A stretch of DNA of 64,000 nucleotides, taken from NCBI GenBank assembly GCA_964023205.1, contig OZ026835.1:15706414-15770413 (forward strand), written 5' to 3'. The position numbers and the translations under genes are program-made. Positions 48,501 through 58,400 of the stretch are shown here, piece after piece. Every line of letters starts with the position of its first letter. Position 1 is the stretch's first letter. The notes beneath the pieces are model-generated. The model searched no databases, was not told the origin of the DNA, and saw only the letters and a list, made by a program, of their open reading frames with translations. The DNA comes from Lutraria lutraria. Taxonomy: Eukaryota; Mollusca; Bivalvia; Venerida; Mactridae.

Positions 48501-48775
48501 TATTTCATGTGGTACAGAAATAGACCGTTGCGACAGATTTCGGCATTACCCCACCCACTTCAGACAGTGTCCCAAAAATACTACGACCGTAATTTGCAGA
48601 TTTCAATACAAAATTGCACGCAAATGCATCGGTGCGTTGACTTAACCATTATTGCATTCAAATGATTGATTTGGCAAATCTTTGAAACACCAATAGGTAC
48701 TCACGATTCTTCATCTAATAGTTCATTATATTGAGAAGGAGAAGATCTATGGCCTTCTTGTTGTTGATCCGCCAT
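27525..48775 (-). CDS. MAP3K4: MAP3K4 (MEKK4) mitogen-activated protein kinase kinase kinase, complete, 25 exons
   Basis: Coding exons in transcript order: 48705-48775, 43209-45063, 42511-42768, 42000-42158, 41352-41509, 40411-40599, 40035-40134, 39632-39715, 38793-39062, 38350-38499, 37879-38034, 37335-37468, 36662-36743, 36233-36302, 35667-35831, 35047-35106, 33595-33690, 32114-32323, 31410-31480, 30696-30815, 30044-30203, 29684-29803, 28572-28678, 27959-28138, 27525-27575. They sum to 5076 nt with every phase compatible, giving 1691 residues (human about 1608). The C-terminal kinase domain spans about 1418-1675. It has the loop [11 protein letters not shown], Lys1445 in MAMKE, HRDIKGANIF (Asp1537), DFG at 1555-1557 and MAPE ending at Glu1585. 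All catalytic residues are intact. [20 protein letters not shown] and [10 protein letters not shown] are MAP3K4-like. The middle (exons 3-14) is the long conserved regulatory region. Exon 2 is large, charged and Ser/Asp-rich. The family relays stress and GADD45 signals to MKK3/6 and MKK4/7 and on to p38/JNK in the cytoplasm. The start [20 protein letters not shown] has no ATG upstream in frame in this exon. Confidence 0.95.
28245..28370. repeat. Dispersed ~130-bp repeat, copy 2
   Basis: Intronic copy of the family at 23905-24035, in the same orientation: CATAACTCCTGTGAAAATGT, CCTGTATTTTATTAT, ATACACCTTCATGT, CCATGAAATAT. It lies between MAP3K4 exons 23 and 24. Confidence 0.75.
29061..29107. 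repeat. Short palindrome with GC-rich centre
   Basis: ATATCTATATCACTTT is mirrored by AAAGTGATATAGATAT around the centre CCGGCCCGGGGCCG. A third GTGATATAGAT copy follows at about 29157-29167, before an ATGGCGGCCATCTTG segment. It is in a MAP3K4 intron. Confidence 0.75.
29276..29403. repeat. Near-perfect 128-bp palindrome
   Basis: The left arm runs from AATAAATAAGTGATTTGATA through TAGGCCCTGTTATTTGTC. The right arm is its reverse complement, ending ATCACTTATTTATT. The centre is GGCCCTCGGCCTTGGGCC. It is a foldback element in the intron between MAP3K4 exons 22 and 23. The arms are nearly identical, which suggests recent origin or conversion. Confidence 0.88.
29526..29585. repeat. Hairpin with CCGGATTATCCGAA motif
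   Basis: AAACCCCGGATTATCCGAAG is mirrored by CTTCGGATAATCGGGGTTT around a short loop. GGATTATCCGA-type ends are known from some pogo/Tigger-like transposons, so this may be a transposon end. No transposase is present. Confidence 0.55.
31140..31320. repeat. Dispersed ~160-bp repeat (ACCTGTG / CACAGGT family), inverted copy
   Basis: Ends at AGGTTTGACTGTGCC, the reverse complement of the TACAGTCAAACCTGTG start of the copy at 35262-35422. The interior has matching 'GTTCAAAATAATC' and 'CACAGGTTTACC' pieces. It is degenerate and lies in a MAP3K4 intron. Confidence 0.55.
31655..31752. repeat. Fragment of a dispersed repeat ending TTCGAAAGGGGGCAT
   Basis: Contains GACCAACCAACCAACAAACA, then GCAATATACCCCTTTCCTTC and a GGGGGCAT end. 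It resembles the terminal part of the 'TATGCCCC' class at 20615-20850 and is intronic in MAP3K4. Confidence 0.5.
34708..34972. repeat. Degenerate ~40-50 bp tandem repeat
   Basis: About seven diverged units built around TAATCTGGCTGCACCCAAAC, with CTCAAGGGACAAA as the trailing part. Spacing is irregular. It lies in a MAP3K4 intron between the exons at 35047-35106 and 33595-33690. Confidence 0.75.
35262..35422. repeat. Dispersed ~160-bp repeat with partly inverted ends
   Basis: Begins AGTCAAACCTGTGTTAGGAG and ends GGCCTTTGTTCACAGGTTT. The ends are therefore imperfect inverted repeats (AAACCTGTG / CACAGGTTT), as in a small MITE. Related copies are at 31140-31320 and 42905-43085. Confidence 0.7.
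39312..39600. repeat. Degenerate relative of the 'GGCAATGATGGCCCT' composite repeat
   Basis: ACAAGGGCAATGATGGCCCT followed by CGATCACCAG matches the left edge of the element at 21129. The rest is short, diverged and lacks the alternating monomers. It is intronic in MAP3K4. Confidence 0.6.
42905..43085. repeat. Dispersed ~160-bp repeat, third copy
   Basis: AGAGCAAAACCTGTGTTAGT at the left and GGCCTTTGTTTACAGGTT at the right, with 'AAAGGCCATTC' and 'CACATTTTGTTAT' inside as in 35262-35422. It lies between MAP3K4 exons 2 and 3. Confidence 0.7.
45456..45530. mobile_element. Solo end of the CCGTATTCCCCC transposon family
   Basis: CCGTATTCCCCCGTTTAAAC followed by CTAATAAACGCCCCCCAC resembles the terminal sequence of the element at 45822-46756. 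No partner end is seen in matching orientation, so it is probably a truncated copy. Confidence 0.65.
45822..46756. mobile_element. 935-bp non-autonomous DNA transposon with ~125-bp terminal inverted repeats and TA target duplication
   Basis: The left end CCGTATTCCCCCGAATAGAC (45822) is mirrored by GTTTATTCGGGGGAATACGG ending at 46756. TA flanks it at 45820-45821 and 46757-46758. The inverted repeats extend inward about 125 bp, both reaching CCGTATCCAAAGATTTTCCG. No transposase frame exists in the interior. A TA target fits Tc1/mariner-type insertion, but the superfamily is not certain. It sits in the 3.6-kb first intron of MAP3K4. Confidence 0.85.
47700..48130 (-). other. Unexplained 117-codon open frame and YY1-like motif in MAP3K4 intron 1
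   Basis: The minus strand is open from 48128 down to 47775. An in-frame 36-bp duplication at 48015-48086 repeats a N-S-E-N-I-R pattern. The plus strand carries CAAGATGGCGGAC at 47971-47983, a strong YY1-type motif. GC content is higher than in neighbouring intron. It could be an alternative first exon or promoter, or a chance frame in repeat DNA. I do not recognise the peptide. Confidence 0.25.
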
Positions 48776-48960
48776 TGTATCTCACGTCCCTGTCGGAACA
48801 GGTAAAGTCCAGTCAATACCGTATTTTTACAACAGCGCCGTGCCCGAACTCCCCGCAGTGGTTACCTCCCTTGATCAGTACATTAACAATGTTACCTCTC
48901 TTTACCTTAATATGATACGGAAAATGAATTGTCAAATTACCAAGCAAAATTTGTACAACA
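48776..48960 (-). promoter_or_regulatory. Putative MAP3K4 5' UTR/promoter
   Basis: GC-richer stretch directly upstream of the MAP3K4 start codon, with GGGACGTGAGATAC next to the ATG on the minus strand. The start itself reads ACAATGGCGGATC, a good initiation context. No TATA box is clear. The boundaries are inferred. Confidence 0.4.
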
Positions 48961-49599
48961 ACACATGTCTCGATGCATGTTAAATTCCATCTATGGCTTT
49001 TTAAAGTCCTTGATACTATTTTGTATTGAAATCAATAAATATCAACTGAAATTGTACACAGCGTGTTATTATATTATAATAGTCCCTGATATATCATTTT
49101 CTCAATTAAAAATAATTCTACATTTGCATAAATACATTTAACTCAGGACTATGTGATATATATACCTATTAAATTAGTTCAAACATGCAATACTTATATA
49201 ACATGATTCAAGGCATCCAAACGTATGAACATAACAATTGATATATGTACTAATTTGTAGTTTATAATGAAGATTTTCTACATTTGTAGTTTCATTTTTA
49301 ATGATCGAAAGTGTGCTATATTTGTAGTTAAATCATTCCTGTGACGTCATCCTTTTGTTCTCACTGTCCAATAATTTTACGAATGGATCGCTCTCAATGG
49401 ACAGCTGTCCGTTATTTTTCGTAATATTGGAGTGTAGTCGACATATTGGACTGCAACTCAAATTTGGACACTAAAAACGACGCATGCGTAAGATTATCGA
49501 ATGCTGTAATGATCTGAAAATAAACATATCTTGCGAGTCTTGTCAAGGACTTGTATATATGTATAGAAGTCCATGGTCTTTTTTAATTTTTTAATGAAA
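48961..49599. other. Intergenic region upstream of MAP3K4
   Basis: AT-rich. A perfect CRE palindrome TGACGTCA lies at 49342-49349. Two outlying units of the 'TTTGTAGTTTCATTTTTAAT' repeat lie near 49254-49330. No gene is seen. Confidence 0.5.
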
Positions 49600-49662
49600 A
49601 TGCAGCAGTACTGTATCATAGTACAATGTACTCGTATTTATAAGCAGGCTGTACTATAAACT

Positions 49663-49733
49663 GCCCGATTAGCTCAGTTTGCAGAGCATCTGATTGCAAG
49701 AAGTAGGTCGCGGATTCGAGCCCCGCATCGGGT
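49663..49733 (+). pseudogene. tRNA-Ala-like sequence (probable decayed tRNA or tRNA-derived element), copy 1
   Basis: The 7-bp acceptor arm GCCCGAT/ATCGGGT is complete (one G-T pair). The D-arm GCTC/GAGC and the B box GGATTCGAGCC are also present. The anticodon arm (around TTGCAAG) has lost about one base and no longer pairs, and the T stem has a mismatch. By comparison with copy 2 the anticodon would be TGC (alanine). Probably not functional. Confidence 0.6.
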
Positions 49734-49939
49734 ACATAAATTTCCTCTTCCTTATTAATTACCTTTGGTGCCATGAATGTGAGACCAACCTTGGAATACT
49801 ACACTGAGGGTGAAGCAAAGATTGGGTTAGTCAAAAAACCTCTGATTGTCGTGATAAATTAATTTGAATTAAACAGTAGGATGAATGTAGCAGTACTGTA
49901 CATTGTACTTGTTTTTATGAATTGGCTGTAATATTGTTA

Positions 49940-50000
49940 ACCCGATAAGCTCAGTTTCTGACTTGCAAGCAGGAGATTGCGGGTTAAGCCCCGCACCGGT
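49940..50000 (+). pseudogene. tRNA-Ala-like sequence, copy 2 (D-arm deleted)
   Basis: Begins CCCGATAAGCTCAGTTT, then jumps directly to CTGACTTGCAAGCAGG (anticodon arm, TGC) and GCGGGTTAAGCCCCGC (T arm), ending ACCGGT. Part of the D-arm is missing. Upstream sequence (GTAGCAGTACTGTAC...GGCTGTA) also matches copy 1. The two lie in a tandem duplication with an offset of about 277 bp. Confidence 0.6.
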
Positions 50001-50540
50001 CGCATTATATTCCGCTTATTGTGTACAACAAAAATATATATGAAGAATCAATTGATCAAATTTCATAATACTCATTATGAACAAATTTTCAATACAATTC
50101 ATACCTTAAAATATTACAAATCAAATCAAACGAAAGTGTTACACGGATATCCTACATAAACAGTTTTTTCCCATTCACATCTTCCACATTGTTCCATGCT
50201 GTTTTACAAACCCACTCCCAACAAACGAATACATAGGAATGACAGGGCTTGAGTCGATGCGAACAGGTTTGAATAAAATGTACATTATCCGTGCTACCAG
50301 TGCAGTGTGATTGAAAGAGTTGAATTAAAGGTACCTACCGTAACGGCTTTTAAGCAGTTAAATTCACACGCTATCTTGTCTATTTATCTGGTCATAATAA
50401 TACAAGAAAAATGAACCCTAAAGCCAATAGCCTTCTTTAGTGACTTTTAATGAGTAAAGTGTATTGACGGATGCCTTTAAAAATGATAAATTGTCATGGT
50501 CAGTGAATTGTGTAATCCTATCGAAATGATTTAAGTTACA

Positions 50541-50643
50541 TATAAACCTAAAACTGCCCATTATGTAAAATATTGGAGTGTATTCGGCGCTACGCGCCTC
50601 AAACACTCCAATATTTTACATAATGGACAGTTTTCGGCTTATA
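50541..50643. repeat. Palindromic element
   Basis: AAACTGCCCATTATGTAAAA followed by TATTGGAGTG is mirrored by CACTCCAATA and TTTTACATAATGGACAGTTT around a CGGCGCTACGCGCC loop. The arms are about 45 bp. Confidence 0.85.
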
Positions 50644-50652
50644 TCTATCACT

Positions 50653-51220
50653 TCCATTTATAATAAAGATATAGTAGATTAAATTTTTGTAGTTCCATTT
50701 ATAATGAAGATGTGCTATATTTGTAGTTCAATTTATAATGAAGATGTGCTAGATACGTATTAACAAGGTTTGCAGTACCACTTATAATGAAGATGTACTA
50801 GATATGTATAAACAAGGTTTGTAGTTCCATTTATAATGAAGATGTACTAGATATGTATTAACAAGGTTTGTAGTTCCATTTATAATGAAGATGTACTAGA
50901 TATGTATTAACAAGGTTTGTAGTTCCATTTATAATGAAAATGTACCCTATATTTGTAGTTCCATGTATTATGAAGATGAACTAGATATGTAGTTTCATTT
51001 ATAATGAAGATGTGCTATATTTGTAGTTCCATTTATAATGAAGATGTACTAGATATGTAATTCCATTTATAACAAAGATGTACTAGATTTGTAATTCCAC
51101 TTATAACAAAGATGTACTAGATTTGTAGTTCCACTTATAATGAAGATGTACTAGATATGTACCGGTAGTTCCATTTATAATGAAGATGTACTAAACTTGT
51201 AGTTCCATTTCCTATACTGA
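50653..51220. repeat. Degenerate tandem array, 'GTAGTTCCATTTATAATGAA' family
   Basis: About 12 units built from TTTGTAGTTCCATTTATAAT, GAAGATGTACTAGATATGTA and, in some units, TTAACAAGG. Units therefore come in short (about 34 bp) and long (about 50 bp) forms. The array is decayed. Confidence 0.85.
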
Positions 51221-51500
51221 AGATGAACTTATAAGTTTCTGTTTAGAGAGTGTAACTCTTCTGTTCTCTGTATTCAGATACATCTTGTTGTAACACTGTT
51301 CATCAAAATAAGGAACCAGTCAGTTGCAAGTAGTTAACATTTGTACCAAGTTTTATCTAAATCAAACCAAAGCAGGAGAAGCTTGCAGGCAGACAGGTGG
51401 GCGGACAAATGACAATACCAACTAACAATTCATATCATCTTTGACCAGTACATGCATATATTATGATACATATAAAACAAAATACTGAATAAGTTCTACA

Positions 51501-54500
51501 TAATTTATTGGCACATATTTTTCAGTGGATGTACATTTAACCTCATAGACTAACACAAAACAAGTAGATTACTCTCAAAATCACAAATTATCTCACAAAA
51601 TCTACAGTATGTTAAAATATGGTAAAACTCATAAAACTAATCAATATAATAGGCTATCATATAACAATCACATCCATGTATATATATCAAAGGTGTAAAA
51701 ATCAAATAAATAAGATCAAATTGATAGAAAACGAGGAAAAAAATAAAATAAATGTTAACATATCAATGTAAAAATAACCATCATTTTTGCAAAACTTTAC
51801 TGCATAAAGTTTTCAAATTTTCATCCACAATTGAAAACCAGAAAGGCCTGCCAATTAACTGTAAAAATAGAGATAGGTTTGATCAAATTTGATATCAATG
51901 AAGGAGAATTCAATGAGATCATATTTACACTATACCTGTTCAGACTATGGTTTCAGGTAAGTGTATGAAAGTGGACAAGTTAAGAATTGCTTTGATCTCA
52001 AAATTAGATTTCCATATAATATTATATGATATTATCTCACTATAATATAAATAATTTTGCAAAATATGGAAATTAAATAGCAATGCTGAAATTAAAAAAA
52101 AATGACAAGCAAGCATAGCTTTAGCATTTGAGAGAAAATCAGAATCTACTACTGCATGAATAGATAGCTGAATCAACTACATTGTACATCATAAACTTTT
52201 TATCATGTAAATCATATAAATAATAGGAGTCAGCTTTTATTGTCATGAAATACTGACACAAATAAAATGATTTTTCAAAATCAGTTTGAATAGGAACGAT
52301 TAAACCAATCAGAAAAGCATTCATGAACTTAGCTACATTTTTTATAATAAATCTCTTAATGGTTGCCATGGAAACGAAATTCCAAAATTTTATCTATCAA
52401 TAAATGAACATACATGTAACTTTAAATTTGAAGCGAAAAATGGATTTGAATGAGACACGAAAATTGATAAAATATCACATAACAGGACAGAATGGCAGGA
52501 GATGGCAAAATATTGAGAACAAAATGAAATCTATCACAGGCAATGGTACAGTATAAATACATGTATATTATATTCAGATACCCATGTCATATATATGTAT
52601 ATCACTTCATAAATCATATATGTATGCCATTACAGATGAGTCACCAGATAATTTTATGAATTTAGTAAATACATACAACACTAGGTTGTATATTATAAAA
52701 CTTTAAGCTGAGACATCATGCATACATGTACATTATAACAAACAAATCTTTCCTTGAAAAATAAGAATATATTCAATTGTTTCATTAAAAGATCTTGTTC
52801 AAACAAAAATGTTTACTTTGTGTTCAATATTTACTTAGAAAGAATACAGTAATAATGTTAATTTCTCTGTTAATCACACATGGTATTAAACTATTAATAT
52901 AACATCAGCATACAGTATTTTGGATTCACTGAGGAACTGGATTCCACTTCAGAGAGAACTTATTTTATGAATAATGCTTTTATCATTAATTGATTTAGCA
53001 TATACATACGTATTTTGTATTAAATTTCATGTTTCTACTGCTGAAACTTCTTAAGTTCATCTTGTTAGTATCATAAGTCATTGAGTATTTACCGAAATTG
53101 TGGATTATATACAGTAAAGTGCAAACAACATGTAATAAGTTCTTTGTATAGTAATTAACCACATGATTTGTTCAGCACTTAATTGTTGGCCAAATAATTG
53201 AACTACAAGATATACAGTTAGTTTGAAATTAATTACTGTTGCATGTACTCAGTCTGAACGAACACACAAAGAACTTTTACACACTGTTGATGAAACTTGG
53301 TGGTACTAACTTTGAAATGTACCAAATATGTTGTATCAATATTCAACTCAAGATCTGTACAAGAAATTAATAAAAACTTTTTCTGGCATACAGGTTAAAA
53401 ATTAATACACGCAGACACTATGTTATCACCCTTTGTAGTCTATGTATGTAGTAAAGAATATTCCAATTAAATAGACTAACTCTATAGTGTATACATGAGA
53501 AACATTGATTGTAACACTTTCTTATATAGTATATTCTTGTCCACCAACAAGACTTAACATATTCACATATTACAGTGCTGTTTCATTATAAGTAAGTAAA
53601 TGCCATTTTAAGAGAGTACAATAAATAAAACACTGAGTAAATACTCATCAGAAATATATATAAATCGAAAAGTTTATGTATATAACAAACTGCTGGATGA
53701 AACATATTTTTTTAAGTAAGGGTTAAATACACTTTTAGAATTAAAATACAATGGAAATTAAAGAATTGTTCACTGAAGATTTTTCTATCCAATCTAAAAA
53801 TACTAAAATATTTTCATAACTGAATTTTGTTTCCATAATATTATTTTACAATCAAATATTATTTTACAATCAGTGACTGTAATACTACATGTCATTTCTG
53901 TATGATGGGAAGGATGTAATATATGGTTCATATTTACGGATATACCATAATATATTTACAAATTTAACAAGAATTATTGTAATAAAACTGACAGGATAGT
54001 ATTTAAAAATGTTACCAAAATTCAACAGACCATCATGGAATTCTGAATAATATCAATTATAGCAGTCAGATCTATAGTCAATTAGTTTAACAGAATCCAC
54101 AGTAAAACATAGTCAAAGAATCAACATTTATAAACAATACATATAAATACATGAGAATGATAATATGAAAAAAATGTTATATGACACTAAAATATGGTTA
54201 TATTCTAATCAGTTCTCTATTAACTGAATACAGTATGTACACACTGCAGTAATGCTACATTATTTTATTTATAAGAAAGCAAGTTATGAATTGTTTCAAA
54301 ATTCATATTTAAAAAAAAATAGCCCCCACACACATCCCAGTTGAGATGGACATAATTATATCATTACCATAAAATAGAAAATCATGTTTAAAAGTGAATT
54401 ATCTGAGTTCATTGAAATGTAATTCATTTTTAGAAAAAATAATGAATTTCTATGGGAAGAATAATGCCTTTATGAAAGATGAACCTTTATATTTTCAGTT

Positions 54501-55494
54501 CAGTCATTTTTTTAACAGTAAATTTGTTAAGTATATTAGTAACAGTTTGGTATTGCGTAGAATGCCACGTTAAAACCGCAATTTTTATCCAGAGTCTGCT
54601 TATAATTATATAGTTATTGTAACTCTGAAATATCACAGAATCTAAGGACTATGGACATTCATTAATATGTTTCAAAAATAATCACCAATGTTCAAACGTC
54701 TAAACGTGACTTATAGAGAAATTAAACCAATTTAATAATGCAGTGCAAATGCCTCTGAATTGAATGAAATTGTTCAAGATAAGTTTAGAACATACCGTAA
54801 GAATATGCTTCCAAAACTGTATATAATGCATGCATCCACAAACTTATGACCAGAAAATTACTATGGTTAATATCACATAAATAAAACATGTAAAAAAACT
54901 GATTATTAGCGCCTTGTTACGAAAAAATATTTAAAAAATACTGGTTAATAATATTTACCAATGGATGGATATACTTTGAACAAATCATACACTGAATGAA
55001 ACACTAGCATGTGATGATGTACAGACATATACATACATATGAGGTAAAACTATTATCACTAAACTATGCACAAAAATGTCGATCCCAGTGAAACACAGAA
55101 CACTAAAAATATGAAATCACAGACTAATTATATTTTGATAATTAATTCTACACTCAACCTATAATATACAGATCTGCTCAGTTACTGGTATATAATCTTC
55201 TTCGAAACATTCTTTATCATGTTTGTTCAGCATTTAAAAAATTATACATCTCGTTGCATTCATGTCACAAAAATTTCAATTCAAATTATCTCAACGTGTG
55301 ACTTAAAGAAAATTCCTTGAATTACAAAAATTCTGAATGCAATGTTGAATATACATGTGTTTTTAAAACATTGGCAAAACAAGAAGAATAATCAAGCCCC
55401 GTTTTTCCGTCCTCACTCGAATTCTTGTGCAGCTCACATAGGCATTCTGTCCATTTATTGAAATTCAGAACTAAACTGTTTCCATAGAAACCAA
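51501..55494 (-). terminator. Probable long 3' UTR of the coiled-coil gene
   Basis: Four kilobases of AT-rich sequence free of recognisable transposons lie downstream of the stop at 55495-55497. TTTATT near 51501-51506 reads AATAAA on the minus strand, a candidate signal. Several nearer TTTATT sites exist, so the real end could be much closer. No coding gene is seen here; open frames near 51940-52369 are unsupported. Confidence 0.3.
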
Positions 55495-58400
55495 CTAGAA
55501 CCTGTAACCATAGTAATCAACATAACGGAATGACTGGGACTCTTGTATGGATTTTGACAATGAGATAGATTTTCTAGATCTTCTTGCTGCAAGCCGTTGA
55601 AGTTTGGCTTTTTGTCGTTCAGCTGATCTTGCCTTCCTGGCTTCTACTGCTTTGTGCTTTAACCATCTGAAAGAAAGAAAAAATTGTTGAATATCCAATA
55701 CGTTGATGTTCAATGGAGTTTAATGTCCACCAACGGCCAGGGTAATTTGGTGACTTTCAAGTTTTAACAGTGGAGGACCTGGGTAGAACCACCAACCTAA
55801 TTGGACAGCTTCCTCACATGCAAAATTTGGATTCAAACTCGCAGTGGAGATGTGCTACAGATTTTGTACAGAAATCATAACCATGTGTCACAGTGTAATA
55901 TTTTAAATGTCCAAACAGTACTGTTATTACAGTAACTAATTTTCAATGATTACGCTTGTACCAATATTTTAAGTACTGTCCGCTTGTTTTACGTTAGATG
56001 TATGTTTTTTTTGTCTACTAATTGACCGAATCGGGATCTTCATCATTTTTCGTAGTTAACGAACAATGACGGAAGTTCCCGATGCAGGTCAAAAGTATAA
56101 TTGTCCATGCGTGTTATGTAAAACCTGTTCTAAAACTTGTTGTTTTGTCCTGTTGTCCAATCGTTTTGTCTGTCTTACATGTTGTGTAAGAGAAGTATGT
56201 GAGAGATGTGTAGATTGGTCAGTAAAAGTTTCTCTATGCACGTCCCTAATGATGTAATTTCTCTGGGCACACCCCAGACCAGTTCTCTTATCAGACAGAC
56301 GTTTCTTATATAGATATTCAAATAATTTTGAATTATATGCATCCATGCTGTGGTAAGGATTTATTTCATAATTTTTGGATATTAAAGCTACACACAATTA
56401 TGATAAACCATGTTGAATTTCAATAGTTGTCCTTTGTATAGTGGGAAAAGTTTTAAACATGATTCTTCCAGAAACACTACTAGAGGACTTAATCAAATGT
56501 CATCTACATATTTTCCAAGCAAGATGAATTATAATAAAAAACAGACTAAATAGTGCTTCTATGACAAGTTTCCCATATAAACCCTTAATAAATGCTTATT
56601 AAAAGTCTGGATGTTTGTGTATCCCTGAGTACATCTTTTGATTACATTATACATACTGTTTATATGCTTTTTCACAATCTTCTCGACTGCGTATATAATA
56701 TCCTTCATGCATTTCTTGATCTTGACGTCGTTTGAGTAGTTTCTCCTTCTTAAACTGAGAGTTCTTCTCTTTTAACCAGCCCTTAAATGCTTCCTCATTC
56801 TCAGCCTTCTGAAACATAAAATGTGAACTCTTACTCTTAAGATTAAAGTTGCTCATTTGTGTGTATTAATACAATTTGTACCATACTTGGTAGCAAAGAA
56901 AGCATGGTAAGAATCAAGTTCATTTTAATTCTGAATGTGATGCAGTTTGTACTAATAACATTTGTCTTTGAGTCTTCTTTCAACATAAAGCATGGAAAAA
57001 GAAGTCCATCTTAACATGACAGTTTTGATGACCATACATGCTTCTTACTTAACATGTACTTTATATAAACACTAACCAGTAATACATGATACTTTATAAA
57101 CAAACTTCAAATCATTTGGTATGTAATACAGACTGGTTGTTAATGAACGCTTGTCAATGGGAACTACTTTCTGAGACAATTTTTATGATCTGGTTTTTTG
57201 TATCAATTGGAGACAGATCTATATAAGAAACCAACAAACTTCACAAAACTTCAAGAAATTAATAAGCAACAGAATGAGCATAATCCAAAGTGTCACTAGT
57301 TCATGGTATGTATATATTCATATACAAATAATATACCTATATAAAAGTATACAAACATCTTTACGTAACATGCATGTGCCAACCATGGCATGCATTCCTC
57401 TTTTTATTCACCAAATCATTAATACAGTGAAAGCTAATTCAACAACCACTAGTAAATAGAGGCCACATGTTAACAATAAACACTCTTTTCGCACACATTC
57501 AAATACTGGATAGAAGGATGAAGGATCTACATGTTCTACAAATTCCCTTGTCCTATAATTGTTATTGTAAGGACAGAATCTGTATTTTTTGTTACATGGG
57601 AGATGATCTGGGTAGGAGAGAAACATTCATTCTGTCAAATGCATAATATACTTTTAATTCTTAATACATAAATGTAAATTTGCAGCAAATCTCCTCAAAA
57701 TCACTTTGTAAAAATCTATCATCATTTGTCTGTCAAGTTTAATATGTACTAAGTCACTTAAGTTTATTAAATCTATTGTTAATGATGCATATCTTAAATC
57801 CATTTTTATGTTGAATTGAAGTAAATCAACTTGTTTGATTAAATTTAAAATGTACCAAAGGTTCTTCATTTTTAGTTGGAAAAAGACAAAAATCGAAGTG
57901 GCCCTTCAATGAAATTAAAGATAAAAAAAATGTCTGGACTATGATATGCTAAGAACACATAGAAAAATGTAAAAACTTACTGCACATTTCAAGTTTCAAC
58001 AATAATACAAAAGATTATCATAAAATGAGCCTGAAATACTCTATGAACAAAGAAAACTACATAACTACATACATGATTATAATTATTACAGCACAGAAGT
58101 CACACACCATTATAACCAAGAAAACTCCAGTTTTACTACAGGCAACTACTAAGAATGACATTTTTATTTTATTTATTTATTTGTCTTTAACGCCATTTTC
58201 CAATAATATTTCAGACACGGGGGCCAATTCTCCAGACAAATTTTTCCTGGACTATATTCTAACCAGTATTAACTTATCCTTCCACTAGGAACAGGCAACT
58301 TCTCCACATGTGGATGAAAATCAACATTGTTGTCAAATTTTTATGGGACTGGGAATCTAACCCGGAACACCGTGTTACAAATCCAGAGCACTAACCACCA

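Noticed and set aside
49663..50000. Two functional tRNA-Ala genes
   Set aside because: One has an unpairable anticodon arm and the other lacks part of the D-arm, so they are listed as decayed.
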